From: an uncultured Rhodospirillaceae bacterium
GTDB lineage: Bacteria; Pseudomonadota; Alphaproteobacteria; Reyranellales; Reyranellaceae
NCBI GenBank assembly: GCA_945952105.1
Contig: CAMFGZ010000010.1
Span: forward strand, 89,705-153,704
Reading direction: 5' to 3'
Length of the DNA stretch: 64,000 nucleotides
Below the pieces are notes generated by a model. The model saw only the letters and a list, made by a program, of their open reading frames with translations. It was not told the DNA's origin and made no database searches. The position numbers were made by a program, and so were the translations under genes. Positions within the stretch are counted from its first letter, which is position 1, and each line of letters opens with the position of its first letter. Shown here piece by piece: positions 55,066 through 63,950 of this stretch.

Positions 55066-55955
55066 CGCCTCGATCCGCATCTCCCCCGGCCTTCGCCAGA
55101 CAACGCATCCTGGCCGGGATTCTCTTCATGTGCGGCGCGGGCCTGCTCTTTCCGATCATGAGCGGCTTCGCCAAGTTCCTGGGCGCCGACTACAACACCC
55201 TGCAGATTTCGTGGGCGCGTGCCTTCGGGCACATCGTGTACATGCTGGTCGTCTTCGTTCCGAAGTTCGGCCTGGGCATGCTGCGCACGAGGCGTCCCGG
55301 CACGCAGCTCGTCCGCTCGCTGATGCTGTTCACCTCGAACGCCGCGAGCTTTCTCGCCATCGTCTACATTCCGCTCGGCAAAGCGGCGGCAATAACCATG
55401 ATGGCGCCGCTGCTCGTCCTGCCTCTGGCGTGGCTCGTGCTGGGCGAGCGGGCGTCGCGCACGCACATCGTTGCGCTGATGGTCGGCTTCGGAGGCGTGC
55501 TGATCCTGATCCAGCCGGGAAGTGCCGTGTTCCAATGGGCGGCGCTGCTTTCGCTGCTGAGCGCGGCCTGCTACGCGATCTACCAGGTCCTGACGCGTCT
55601 CATTTCAAACATCGACACGCCGGAAACCTCGGCCTTCTACAGTTCGATCGTCGGCGGCTTCGGCATGCTGCTGGTGCTGCCCTTCGTGTGGAAGACACCG
55701 CATGGCGCCCGCGACATCTTCTTCTTCTGCAGCCTCGGTGTGCTGGGCGGCACCGGTCATTATTTCGTGGCCCGGGCGCTCACCTATGCGCCCGCCAACA
55801 TCGTGGCGCCGTTCCAGTACATGCAGCTCATCGGCTCCGTGGTGGTCGGATACCTGTTCTTCGGCGACTTCCCGGATCTCCTCGGATGGGCCGGCGCCGC
55901 CATCATCGTCGGCGCCGGGCTCTATATCGGCTGGTCCCAGCGCAAGCCGGGTTAG
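55062..55955 (+). CDS. DMT-superfamily (EamA) transporter
   Basis: About 297 residues with ten predicted helices in two EamA repeats: LAGILFMCGAGLLFPIMSGFAKFL, SFLAIVYIPLGKAAAITMMAPLLVLPLAWLVLGE, and in the second half LLSAACYAIYQVLTRLIS and APANIVAPFQYMQLIGSVVVGYLFFGDFPD. TTG at 55062, overlapping the stop of the previous gene (TTGA), is the likely start; the first in-frame ATG (55129) would cut into helix 1. Family members export metabolites such as amino acids or purines; the substrate is unknown. Its stop overlaps the end of the convergent gene. Confidence 0.85.
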   Translation: MTPRSASPPAFARQRILAGILFMCGAGLLFPIMSGFAKFLGADYNTLQISWARAFGHIVYMLVVFVPKFGLGMLRTRRPGTQLVRSLMLFTSNAASFLAIVYIPLGKAAAITMMAPLLVLPLAWLVLGERASRTHIVALMVGFGGVLILIQPGSAVFQWAALLSLLSAACYAIYQVLTRLISNIDTPETSAFYSSIVGGFGMLLVLPFVWKTPHGARDIFFFCSLGVLGGTGHYFVARALTYAPANIVAPFQYMQLIGSVVVGYLFFGDFPDLLGWAGAAIIVGAGLYIGWSQRKPG

Positions 55956-57556
55956 CTTACCGTCACCGGCGAGAAATCGACGTACCAGCTCTTGGGGTGG
56001 ACGTAGCCCTTCACCTTCGACGAGATCGCGTTCGGCCAGACGTCGTGAACGAACCAGACGAACACGGCCTCGTCGACCATGCGGGTATTGATCTTCGCCA
56101 GCACCTTGTCGAGTTGGGCCGGGTCGGACGTGCTGCGCGCCTCTGCGGCCAGCTTGTCGAATTCCGGATCGTTGATGTAGCCCCAGTTCGAGCCTCGCGG
56201 CGGCACCTGCTGGCTGTCGACGAAGCGCATGAAGGCATTGTGCGGGTCCATCGTGTTCCAGCTCACATTGATGGCGTTGAACGAGGCGGCTTCCGGCGCC
56301 CTGGCACCCTGGCGCATGAAGTTCAGAAGCGCGTTCCAGTCCATCACCTGGAATTCGAGATCGACGCCCACTTCGGCGAACTGCTGCTGGATGAACTCGT
56401 TCATGATCAGCGGGTACATCTGCCCTGAGCCGGAGGTCGAGATCGCGACCTTCAGCTTGAGCTTCTTTTGCGGCCCGTAGCCGGCCTCGGCCAGCAGCTT
56501 CCTGGCTTCCGCCGGATCGTAGCGGATCTTGAAGGTCGGGTTGCCGAACCAGGGGTGATCGGCCGGTACGCAGCCGACGGCCGGCGCGGCAAGCCCGTTC
56601 AGCAGCTTCACCATCGCGTCGCGATCGACCGCAAGATTCAGCGCCTTGCGCACGCGGATGTCGGCGGTCGGCGTGCCCGGCAGCATGCTGAGCGTATAGG
56701 GCCACATGTGCGGGATGGCGTTCGTCTCGATCTTGCAGCCGCCGGCGCGCAGCTTCTCGAGCGAATCGGGCGCGGGCGCCTCGATCCAGTCGACGCGGCC
56801 CGACAGCAGTGCGGCAGTGCGGGTGGAGACATCGGGGATCGGCAGGAGCACCATGCGCTCGGTCCTGGGCAGGCGGTCCTTGTTCCAGTAATCATTGTTG
56901 CGCTCAAGTTCCGCCCGTTCGCGCGGCGTCCAGGCCTTCATCTTCCACGGGCCGGTGCCGGACGGCGATTTGCGGTAGGCCTGCCAGTCGCGGCCGACCT
57001 TCTCGAAATTGGCAGGGCTTGCGATCGGGAAGCGGTTGAGCAGCGAAGGGAAGATCGTGTCGACGCCCTTGGTCTGTATCTCGACCTTGTAGTCGTCGAT
57101 CTTCCGGTAGCCGATCACCGGCCAGACAGCTGCGATCAGGATGCTGCGGCCGGCGCGATCGAAGGAGGGCGACTTGTCGTTCAGTGTACGGTCGAGGGTG
57201 AAGATCACCGCGTCGGCGTTGAAGTCCGAGCCGTCATGGAACTTCACGCCCTGGCGAAGTTCGAAGATCCATTTCGTGGGATCGGCCGGGTCCTGATACC
57301 ACTTCGTCGCAAGGCCGGGCACCAGCTTTGCCGGCGCGGTCGCCGACGACAGGTCCCAGGCGACCAGCGGGTCGTACATGGTGTAGCCCATGAAGCGGAT
57401 GCCTTCGGTGCCCTGGTCGGGCGCGCCGTCGGTCGCGGGAATGTCGGCAAGCGTCATGGCGATGCGCAGGGGTGCGGATTGTTGCGCTTTTGCCGAACTC
57501 GTGCCGATGAGGGAAAGCGCGGTGCCGGCGAGTAAGGCGGCGCGACGGGTAAGCAT
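55952..57556 (-). CDS. ABC transporter substrate-binding protein, family 5 (peptide/opine/nickel type)
   Basis: 534 residues with a signal peptide (LTRRAALLAGTALSLIGTSSAKAQ, twin Arg, possibly Tat). The mature SBP_bac_5 domain has MYDPLVAWDLSSATAPAKLVPGLATKW, WIFELRQGVKFHDGSDFNADAVIFTLDR, and the late segment VRKALNLAVDRDAMVKLLNG. A GGAGG site lies 6 bases before the ATG at 57556, giving a secure start. No permease or ATPase gene lies next to it, so the rest of the transporter is elsewhere. It diverges from amidase genes 94 bases away, suggesting uptake of their substrate. Confidence 0.92.
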   Translation of the reverse strand: MLTRRAALLAGTALSLIGTSSAKAQQSAPLRIAMTLADIPATDGAPDQGTEGIRFMGYTMYDPLVAWDLSSATAPAKLVPGLATKWYQDPADPTKWIFELRQGVKFHDGSDFNADAVIFTLDRTLNDKSPSFDRAGRSILIAAVWPVIGYRKIDDYKVEIQTKGVDTIFPSLLNRFPIASPANFEKVGRDWQAYRKSPSGTGPWKMKAWTPRERAELERNNDYWNKDRLPRTERMVLLPIPDVSTRTAALLSGRVDWIEAPAPDSLEKLRAGGCKIETNAIPHMWPYTLSMLPGTPTADIRVRKALNLAVDRDAMVKLLNGLAAPAVGCVPADHPWFGNPTFKIRYDPAEARKLLAEAGYGPQKKLKLKVAISTSGSGQMYPLIMNEFIQQQFAEVGVDLEFQVMDWNALLNFMRQGARAPEAASFNAINVSWNTMDPHNAFMRFVDSQQVPPRGSNWGYINDPEFDKLAAEARSTSDPAQLDKVLAKINTRMVDEAVFVWFVHDVWPNAISSKVKGYVHPKSWYVDFSPVTVS

Positions 57557-57650
57557 ACTAAACCTCCGTGGTTCCGTTACACGAAGCACGAAGCGAGCCA
57601 CCCCGGACCTCACCGGACGCGGCATGCTTCTTGCTGTTTTGCTGGCGATC

Positions 57651-58931
57651 ATGGCCGCGCTCAATACGCTTACCGCCACCGAACTCGCGCAACGACTGGA
57701 CTCCGGAGCGGCCACCGCCGAGGGGATCGTGCGCGCCCATCTCGACCGCATCGATCAACGCGACGCCGACGTGCTCGCCTGGTCGCATCTAGCGCGCGAG
57801 GCTGCCCTTCAAACCGCCAAGCTGCTCGATCGCGGACCACGCAAGGGATTGCTTCACGGCATCCCGATGGGCGTGAAGGACATCATCGATTCCTGCGACC
57901 AGCCGACCACGTACGGCTCTCCGATCTATCGCACGCACCAGCCGCTCGCGGATGCCGCCACCGTGGCCTTGGCGCGCGATGCCGGCGCAATTCTCCTCGG
58001 CAAGACGGTGACGACGGAGTTCGCCAACCGCCATCCTGGGCCGACGAAGAACCCGCACAACCCCGCGCATACGCCGGGAGGATCCTCGTCAGGCTCGGCC
58101 GCGGCGGTCGCGGATTTTCAGAGCGTGCTGGGGACTGGCACGCAGACCGGCGGCTCGGTGATCCGTCCGGCGGCCTTCTGCGGCGTCGTGGGCTACAAGC
58201 CGAGCTACGGCCATTTCGCACCGGCCGGCATGAAGGCCAATACCGAATGGCTCGACACGATCGGAGCCTATGCGCGCAGTGTCGAGGACATCGCGCTGTT
58301 CCGCGCCGCGCTGATGGCGATGCCTTTCACGCCGATCGCCAAGCTCGACCGGCCACTGAAGATCGCGGTCGCGTTCACCCATCACCGAGATGAACTTTCG
58401 CCGGAGGGTGTGCAGGCCGTGAACGATGCTGCTGCGGCTTTCACCCAAGCCGGAGCGCAGGTGAGCGAAATCGAACTGCCCGCGCCTGTCCGCGACATGA
58501 CCCAGGGACAGAAGACCCTGTCCGCCTTCGATGGGCCGCGCGCCCATGCCGACGAGGCGCGGCGCTTCCCGGGCCTGCTGAGCGAGAGCCTGAAGAAGGA
58601 CAAGCTCAAGGCCGGATCGAGGATCGACTACGAGACCTGGGTCGCCGCGCGAAAACTCGGCGAGACCGGGCGTGCGGCGGTCGATGCGCTGTTCTCCGAG
58701 ATCGACGTCATCCTGACGGCGCCGGCCAAGGGCGAGGCGCCGCTCGGTCTCGAACGCACCGGCGACGCCACCTTCAATTTGCTCTGGACCTATCTCTGGA
58801 TGCCCTGCGTGACTTTGCCCCTTACCAAGGGGCCGAAGGGCCTGCCGGTCGGCATTCAACTCGTCGGACGCCAGCATGAGGATGCGGGCCTGCTCGACAT
58901 CGCGGCCTGGGCGCGGAGCGTGCTGTCATGA
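57651..58931 (+). CDS. Amidase (amidase signature family), copy 1
   Basis: About 426 residues of a Ser-cisSer-Lys hydrolase. The catalytic Lys is in GIPMGVKDIIDS, the cis-Ser and nucleophile region in HTPGGSSSGSAAAVAD and TQTGGSVIRPAAFCG. The start ATG 57651 aligns with the start of the downstream paralogue; an ATG at 57624 is possible. Both the order of motifs and details (TVTTEFANRHPGPTKNPHNP) match the next gene, so the two arose by duplication. Family members hydrolyse amides, nitrile-derived amides or carbamoyl compounds; the substrate is not known. The stop overlaps the next start (ATGA). Confidence 0.9.
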   Translation: MAALNTLTATELAQRLDSGAATAEGIVRAHLDRIDQRDADVLAWSHLAREAALQTAKLLDRGPRKGLLHGIPMGVKDIIDSCDQPTTYGSPIYRTHQPLADAATVALARDAGAILLGKTVTTEFANRHPGPTKNPHNPAHTPGGSSSGSAAAVADFQSVLGTGTQTGGSVIRPAAFCGVVGYKPSYGHFAPAGMKANTEWLDTIGAYARSVEDIALFRAALMAMPFTPIAKLDRPLKIAVAFTHHRDELSPEGVQAVNDAAAAFTQAGAQVSEIELPAPVRDMTQGQKTLSAFDGPRAHADEARRFPGLLSESLKKDKLKAGSRIDYETWVAARKLGETGRAAVDALFSEIDVILTAPAKGEAPLGLERTGDATFNLLWTYLWMPCVTLPLTKGPKGLPVGIQLVGRQHEDAGLLDIAAWARSVLS

Positions 58932-60196
58932 AGCCGATCACCGCCGTCGAAGCCGTGGCCGCCATCGAGGCGGGTACGCTCACCTCCGAAACACTGGTGC
59001 GTGGCTGTCTCGACCGCATCGCCGAGCGCGAGGATGTCGTGAAGGCGTGGGTACATCTCGATCCCGACCAGGCCATCGCGCAAGCCAGGACCGCCGATGC
59101 CGTGAGTGGCGGCCTGTTGCGCGGCATCCCGGTCGGCGTGAAGGACATAATCGACACCTACGACATGCCGACCGGCCACAACTCGCCGATCTTCGAAGGC
59201 AAGGTTCCGTTCGGCGATGCAGCCTGCGTGGCGCTGTGCCGGACGGCCAACGCGGTCATCATGGGCAAGACCGTGACGACCGAGTTCGCGAACCGTCATC
59301 CCGGTGCGACGACCAATCCGCATAACCCCGCGCACACGCCGGGCGGCTCCTCCTCCGGTTCCGCCGCGGCGGTGGCCGACGGGCATGTCCCATTGGCCTT
59401 TGGCACTCAGACCGGTGGCTCGGTCATCCGGCCGGCGGCCTACTGTGGCGTGGTGGGCTACAAGCCCACCTTCGGCGATTTCTCCCGCGTCGGCATCAAG
59501 ATGCAATGCCATTCGGTCGACACGCTCGGCCTGATGGCGCGCACGCTCGACGACATCGCGCTGTTCCGCGCCGCCGTGCTGAAGCTGCCGCCGGTGCGCA
59601 TCGATCGCGACATCGGCCGGCCGCGCATCGGCGTCTGTCGCTCGCCGGTGTGGGACAAGGCCGGGGCCGAGACCAAGGCGTTGATCGAGAACACGGCGAC
59701 GCTGCTCTCCGACAAGGGCGCGTCGGTCGTCGATGTATCCTTTGCGGCCCCGTTTACGGACATCATCGACGACCATGCCGCGATCACCGGCTTCGAGAGC
59801 GTGCGCAACTATGCCGACGAACGGCTGCGCAATCCCGGCAAGGTGAGCGACGAGCTGATGAACGGACCGATCAAGCGCGGCCTCGCCGTCTCCTTCGAAC
59901 GCTACGTCGCAGCCCAGCGCACGGCCACCGCCTTCAAGGCCCATGTCGATTTGCTGTTCGACAAGGTCGACCTGCTGCTGACGCCCAGTGCGCCGGGCGA
60001 GGCGCCCAAGGGGCTGGCGTCCACCGGCGATCCGGTCTTCAACTCGATCTGGACGCTGGCAGGCACGCCCTGCGTGACCCTGCCGGCCGGCACCGGCCCC
60101 AACGGCCTGCCGCTCGGCGTCCAACTGGTCGGCCTGCGCCATGACGACGACCGCGTGCTTTCCCTTGCCGCCTGGGTCGCGGCGCATCTGAACTGA
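58928..60196 (+). CDS. Amidase (amidase signature family), copy 2
   Basis: 422 residues, paralogous to the preceding gene. Catalytic parts are GIPVGVKDIIDT (Lys), HTPGGSSSGSAAAVADG and TQTGGSVIRPAAYCGVVGYKP. The C-terminal half keeps LLTPSAPGEAPKGLASTGDPVFN, which in many family members lines the substrate pocket. It begins within the stop codon of copy 1 (ATGA) and is followed after 9 bases by an M20 hydrolase gene. Retention of both copies suggests different substrates or a heteromeric use. Confidence 0.92.
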   Translation: MKPITAVEAVAAIEAGTLTSETLVRGCLDRIAEREDVVKAWVHLDPDQAIAQARTADAVSGGLLRGIPVGVKDIIDTYDMPTGHNSPIFEGKVPFGDAACVALCRTANAVIMGKTVTTEFANRHPGATTNPHNPAHTPGGSSSGSAAAVADGHVPLAFGTQTGGSVIRPAAYCGVVGYKPTFGDFSRVGIKMQCHSVDTLGLMARTLDDIALFRAAVLKLPPVRIDRDIGRPRIGVCRSPVWDKAGAETKALIENTATLLSDKGASVVDVSFAAPFTDIIDDHAAITGFESVRNYADERLRNPGKVSDELMNGPIKRGLAVSFERYVAAQRTATAFKAHVDLLFDKVDLLLTPSAPGEAPKGLASTGDPVFNSIWTLAGTPCVTLPAGTGPNGLPLGVQLVGLRHDDDRVLSLAAWVAAHLN

Positions 60197-60205
60197 GGCG
60201 ACGAC

Positions 60206-61432
60206 ATGCCCACGATCAACGGTGAACGACTGCTCGGTGACCTGCGGCGCATTGCCGATTTCGGCCGCTACCAGACGGGCGTGCACCGCCCGCATCTGTC
60301 GCCCCAGGACGTCGAGAGCCGGCATTGGCTCGTCGCGCGCATGAAGGAAGCGGGCCTCGAACCGGTGATCGACGGCATCGGCACGGTGATCGGCAAGAGT
60401 CCCAAGACCGGGCCGCGCATCCTGATCGGCTCGCATTCCGACACGCAACCGCGCGGCGGCTGGCTCGATGGCGTCATGGGGGTGATCTACGGGCTCGAAG
60501 TGGCGCGCGCGCTGGCCGAGGATCCCGAGACGGCGCATCTCGCCGTCGACGTCGCCTCGTGGGCCGACGAAGAGGGCCATTGGGGCCAGATGACCGGCAG
60601 CCGCTCCTTCATCGGCATCCTCTCCGAGGCCGACATCGACAAGGCGAAGCACCGCGACGAGGGCACGCCGATGCGCGAGGCGCTGAAGGCGGCGGGCCTC
60701 GAAGGCGTGCCGCGCGAGCATCTGGAAGAGGGAAGGTACCGCGGTTACCTGGAAGCCCATATCGAGCAGGGCGGCCTGCTGGAGGCGGGCGAGAAGCGCA
60801 TCGGAATCGTGACGGCGATCGTCGGCATCATGCAGTTCCGCCTCACCTTCAGCGGCATCCAGAACCACGCCGGCACAACACCGATGCCAATCCGCAAGGA
60901 TGCCGGGGTCGCCATGATGCGGCTCTACAACGACGTGATGGACAAGTTCCCCGCCGTCTCCGGGCCGCGCAGCGTGTGGACCGTCGGCAAGATGGTGCTG
61001 GAGCCCGGCGCGCCGGCGATCGTGCCTGGCCGCGCCGAGATGATCCTCCAGTTCCGCGACGCCGACTTCAAGGTGCTGCAGGCCTTCGAGGCCAAGCTGA
61101 TGGAGATCGTCGCCGATCACCAGAAGAACAGTCCCTGCAAGGTCGAATGCGTGAACCTCTCGCGCACTCAGCCCCTGGTGATGGACGAGCGCTTCCTCGA
61201 AGCCATCGAGGAGTCGGCGGCCGTCCACGCAGCCGACAAGCATGTGCGCATGCCGTCCGGAGCCGGTCATGACGCACAGGTGATCGGCCTGAAAATGCCG
61301 GCGGCAATGATGTTCGTTCCCTCGATCGGCGGCATCTCGCATCATTTCACCGAAAACACCCATGACGCCGACATCGTGCTGGGCTGCCAGGTCTTCGCCG
61401 ACGCCACGGCAAAAATCCTGAAGGGGAACTGA
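60206..61432 (+). CDS. M20 family Zn-hydrolase, carbamoylase/allantoate amidohydrolase type
   Basis: 408 residues of the hydantoinase/carbamoylase (AtzC/AmaB-like) branch of M20. Metal ligands are visible in LIGSHSDTQPRGGWLDGVMG (His and Asp), ASWADEEGHWG (Glu pair) and LEAHIEQGGLLE (His). The dimerisation lid contains FSGIQNHAGTTPMPIRKDA, and the last ligand region SGAGHDAQVIGLKMP. These enzymes remove N-carbamoyl or ureido groups. With two amidases just upstream, it likely completes breakdown of an amide- or carbamoyl-linked nitrogen source, which is inference from context. Confidence 0.92.
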   Translation: MPTINGERLLGDLRRIADFGRYQTGVHRPHLSPQDVESRHWLVARMKEAGLEPVIDGIGTVIGKSPKTGPRILIGSHSDTQPRGGWLDGVMGVIYGLEVARALAEDPETAHLAVDVASWADEEGHWGQMTGSRSFIGILSEADIDKAKHRDEGTPMREALKAAGLEGVPREHLEEGRYRGYLEAHIEQGGLLEAGEKRIGIVTAIVGIMQFRLTFSGIQNHAGTTPMPIRKDAGVAMMRLYNDVMDKFPAVSGPRSVWTVGKMVLEPGAPAIVPGRAEMILQFRDADFKVLQAFEAKLMEIVADHQKNSPCKVECVNLSRTQPLVMDERFLEAIEESAAVHAADKHVRMPSGAGHDAQVIGLKMPAAMMFVPSIGGISHHFTENTHDADIVLGCQVFADATAKILKGN

Positions 61433-61482
61433 CGCGGCATTCTGCGTTATGCTGTTCGACCGGACGAACGGTCGGAGCAGGG

Positions 61483-61956
61483 ATGTCGAAGGTCACGCGC
61501 GCCACGAAGGCGCTTGAGCAGGCGAAGGTCGCCTTCACGGTCCACACCTACGACTACGATCCGGACGCCGACAAGGTGGGGCTGCAGGCGGCGGAGGCGC
61601 TGGGCGAGCAGCCACGGCGCGTGCTCAAGACGCTGATGACCCTGGTGGACGGCAAGGCGGCCTGTGTGATCGTGCCCTCCGATCGCGAAGTCTCGATGAA
61701 GAAGCTGGCCGCCGCTTTCAAGGGCAAGTCGGCCGAGATGATGAAGCCCACCGACGCCGAGCGCATGACAGGCTACAAGGTGGGCGGCATCAGCCCCTTC
61801 GGCCAGATGAAGGCCGTCCGCACCGCGATCGAGACCGAGGCGATGACGCACGAGCTGGTGTATCTGAACGGCGGCCAGCGCGGCCTTCAGGTGCGCATGT
61901 CGCCGCGCGATGTCGCCACGGCGCTGAAGGCCGTGGTCGCTCCTTTGGTGGCCTAG
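61483..61956 (+). CDS. ybaK: Cys-tRNA(Pro)/Cys-tRNA(Cys) deacylase
   Basis: 157 residues of the INS/YbaK editing-domain family, which clears misacylated Cys-tRNA-Pro in trans. It starts TRATKALEQAKVAFTVHTYDYDP, holds GEQPRRVLKTLMTLVDGK with the conserved catalytic Lys, CVIVPSDREVSMKKLA, and the Gly-rich loop YKVGGISPFGQMK that holds the tRNA 3' end. Length is that of the free-standing YbaK. It starts 50 bases after the hydrolase gene and is probably independent of it. Confidence 0.94.
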   Translation: MSKVTRATKALEQAKVAFTVHTYDYDPDADKVGLQAAEALGEQPRRVLKTLMTLVDGKAACVIVPSDREVSMKKLAAAFKGKSAEMMKPTDAERMTGYKVGGISPFGQMKAVRTAIETEAMTHELVYLNGGQRGLQVRMSPRDVATALKAVVAPLVA

Positions 61957-62176
61957 ATTCTTCCCGATCCACGTGACGCGCTTTGCTCCCCATTTCGATC
62001 CGCTTCGATAAAGCGAATTCCTGAGTCCCAACCTCTCAGCCAGCATGCGATCTACGAACAGGCGACCGGCCTGCCATCGCCTTCGCGCACGTGACGCCCG
62101 GCACCGTGGTCGGCCACCAAGATTTCCTGATCGTTTGAGGTCGTCCCTGCGGTCTCTCGTTGCCAGGAGGTCCTCT

Positions 62177-62983
62177 CTACTGAGCTGCCGCCAGATAGCG
62201 GGCGAGGCCGCCCGCCCTGTCCGGCGGCAGCTTGGAGGGAGCTGCGTTCAGGCGAATGCCCAGCTCGCATGCCTCCTCGTTCGACAGTTTGGCGAGGTTC
62301 TGCAGCTTTTCGAAATCGGCCGGGACGAGACCGGCCTCGACGAGGAGCGTACGTGCTTCGGTGTCGTTCGGCACGGGTGGCTGCGCCGTGCCGGACTTCA
62401 GGGCGGCGCGGCCCGTGCGATAGGCTTTCTCCATCGCGGTCAGCATGTCGCGCATCAGCTTCTGCCCCTGGGCATCGAGGCGGTCGGCCCGCTGGATGCC
62501 GATCAACGCCAACTCGCGACAGGCCACGACGTTGGTGCCGGCAAGATGTCGCATCAGCGCGATGCGAGCGGCCAGCACGCCCTCGGCGTCGGCCGCGTCT
62601 GTGGCCCGCAGTGCGGGAACGATGTGCGTGGCGCGCAGCTCGCTCATCAGCACGAGCGGGCGCGGCGCGCCCTGCGTCGTCGGATTGCGCAGCTCTTCCC
62701 TCAGCGAGGCGCGCAGCCGCGTCTCCGCATCGGGCACGTCAGCCAGAACGAGTCCCACCAGCGGAAGCGTGCGTGCTTCGACCATCGCATTGTCGACCAT
62801 CTGTGTGTCGTCGCCGGTCAGGGACTGGAGACCGTAGACTGCGCCGGACGCGGCCAGCGCACCGGCGACCGTCGCCGCCGCTGAGCGCATCAGGCGCTGC
62901 CGGGAGGAGACGTTGCGGCCGAACAGATAAAGGGCGGCGCCAGCCGCAAGGGCTACAACGACAATGACGGCGATCTGCTCCAA
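62177..62983 (-). CDS. Membrane-anchored protein of unknown function (268 aa)
   Basis: The likely start is TTG at 62983, because an AGGAG site lies 7 bases upstream; the open frame further upstream lacks one. Two N-terminal hydrophobic helices (IAVIVVVALAAGAALYLF and AAATVAGALAASGAVYGL) are followed by a mostly helical soluble domain of about 200 residues with ALRATDAADAEGVLAARIALMRHLAG and VVACRELALIGIQRADRLDAQG. I do not recognise the family. The soluble part probably faces the periplasm or cytosol depending on anchor topology, which is not resolved. Confidence 0.65.
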   Translation of the reverse strand: MEQIAVIVVVALAAGAALYLFGRNVSSRQRLMRSAAATVAGALAASGAVYGLQSLTGDDTQMVDNAMVEARTLPLVGLVLADVPDAETRLRASLREELRNPTTQGAPRPLVLMSELRATHIVPALRATDAADAEGVLAARIALMRHLAGTNVVACRELALIGIQRADRLDAQGQKLMRDMLTAMEKAYRTGRAALKSGTAQPPVPNDTEARTLLVEAGLVPADFEKLQNLAKLSNEEACELGIRLNAAPSKLPPDRAGGLARYLAAAQ

Positions 62984-63083
62984 GATACTACTCCTGTTTG
63001 CTGCCGCTGGCAGGCATGGTATCGCAAAACCAAGCTGCCGCACGCTTGCGGTGGAATATGGGCAAAAACTGAACCGCGATTAG

Positions 63084-63458
63084 ATGCCGATCCATATCGA
63101 TTTCTTCCACCCCAGCCGCCTCGTCATCGCCGTCGTGCGCGGAGCGATCACGGCCGACGACGTGCGGGAGGCCGTCGAGCAATTCCTGGCCGGCGACGTG
63201 CTTCATTACCGCAAGATCATCGATATCGCCTCGCCCACAGCGCCCATCGACGCTGCCGGGGTGCAGTTCCTGGCGAACCTGGTCCTGTCCCAGCGTGTGA
63301 CCCGCCCTCGCGGCGCACTGGCTTTCGTCGTCAATCCCGGGCAGGCCGCCGACAATGCCGAGGCGTTCGCGCGGTTGACCAGCGACGAGCGGCCGGTGAA
63401 GGTCTTCCACAGTCTGCATGCGGCACGGAAATGGCTGGAGGAGCAGCCACAGCCGTAG
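63084..63458 (+). CDS. SpoIIAA/STAS-like small protein, copy 1
   Basis: 124 residues with the alternating strand-helix order of a STAS/SpoIIAA-like fold: IDFFHPSRLVIAVVRGAITADDV, a YRKIIDIAS strand near residue 45, an ALAFVVNPG strand and a C-terminal helix VKVFHSLHAARKWLEEQ. It lacks the phosphorylatable Ser context of true anti-sigma antagonists, and no anti-sigma kinase gene is nearby. Its neighbour at 63573 is a clear paralogue. Such proteins are frequent and uncharacterised in alphaproteobacteria. Confidence 0.75.
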   Translation: MPIHIDFFHPSRLVIAVVRGAITADDVREAVEQFLAGDVLHYRKIIDIASPTAPIDAAGVQFLANLVLSQRVTRPRGALAFVVNPGQAADNAEAFARLTSDERPVKVFHSLHAARKWLEEQPQP

Positions 63459-63572
63459 CCGTGACGACCGCGTAGCGGCCGATCTTTCTGCCGTGAGGAT
63501 GCAAGGGTCCTTCGTCGCGCCGGGGGCGTGCGTGGCGTAGGATCGCGACGACACCTTTCGCGATCAGGTAGC

Positions 63573-63950
63573 ATGCCGTTCAAGCTCGATATTTTCCCGC
63601 CGGACCGCATGGTCGTGGCCGTGGCCCGGGGTGACATCACGCTTGCGGACCTGATGCTGCTGGTCAAGGAACTCATCGACAGCGACACGCTGCCCTATCG
63701 CAAGATCATCGACATCACTTCGGCGACGTCGGCAATCGGACGAGAGGAACTGGAGGGTATCGCCGAGCGCCTGCGCTCCGCGCCCCTTCAACGGCCCCGG
63801 GGACCGCTCGCGATCGTGGCCGACGGAAATCGCGGCGAACTCGGCCGGCTCTTCATGTCTCTCACCTCGGACGAGCGGCCCGTGCAGGTCTTCCGCTCGA
63901 TCCACGAAGCCCGCAAGTGGCTGTTGGCGAACTCGAAGGTGGTGCTCTAG
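63573..63950 (+). CDS. SpoIIAA/STAS-like small protein, copy 2
   Basis: 125 residues, paralogous to the preceding gene: LDIFPPDRMVVAVARGDITLADL, LPYRKIIDITSATSAIG, PRGPLAIVADG and LTSDERPVQVFRSIHEARKWL. The shared LTSDERPV block and the C-terminal helix are the best-conserved parts. The ATG at 63573 matches the start of copy 1; further upstream the frame is open but without signal. It lies 114 bases after copy 1, so the two may have separate expression signals. Sequence from 63951 to the window end shows no gene. Confidence 0.75.
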   Translation: MPFKLDIFPPDRMVVAVARGDITLADLMLLVKELIDSDTLPYRKIIDITSATSAIGREELEGIAERLRSAPLQRPRGPLAIVADGNRGELGRLFMSLTSDERPVQVFRSIHEARKWLLANSKVVL

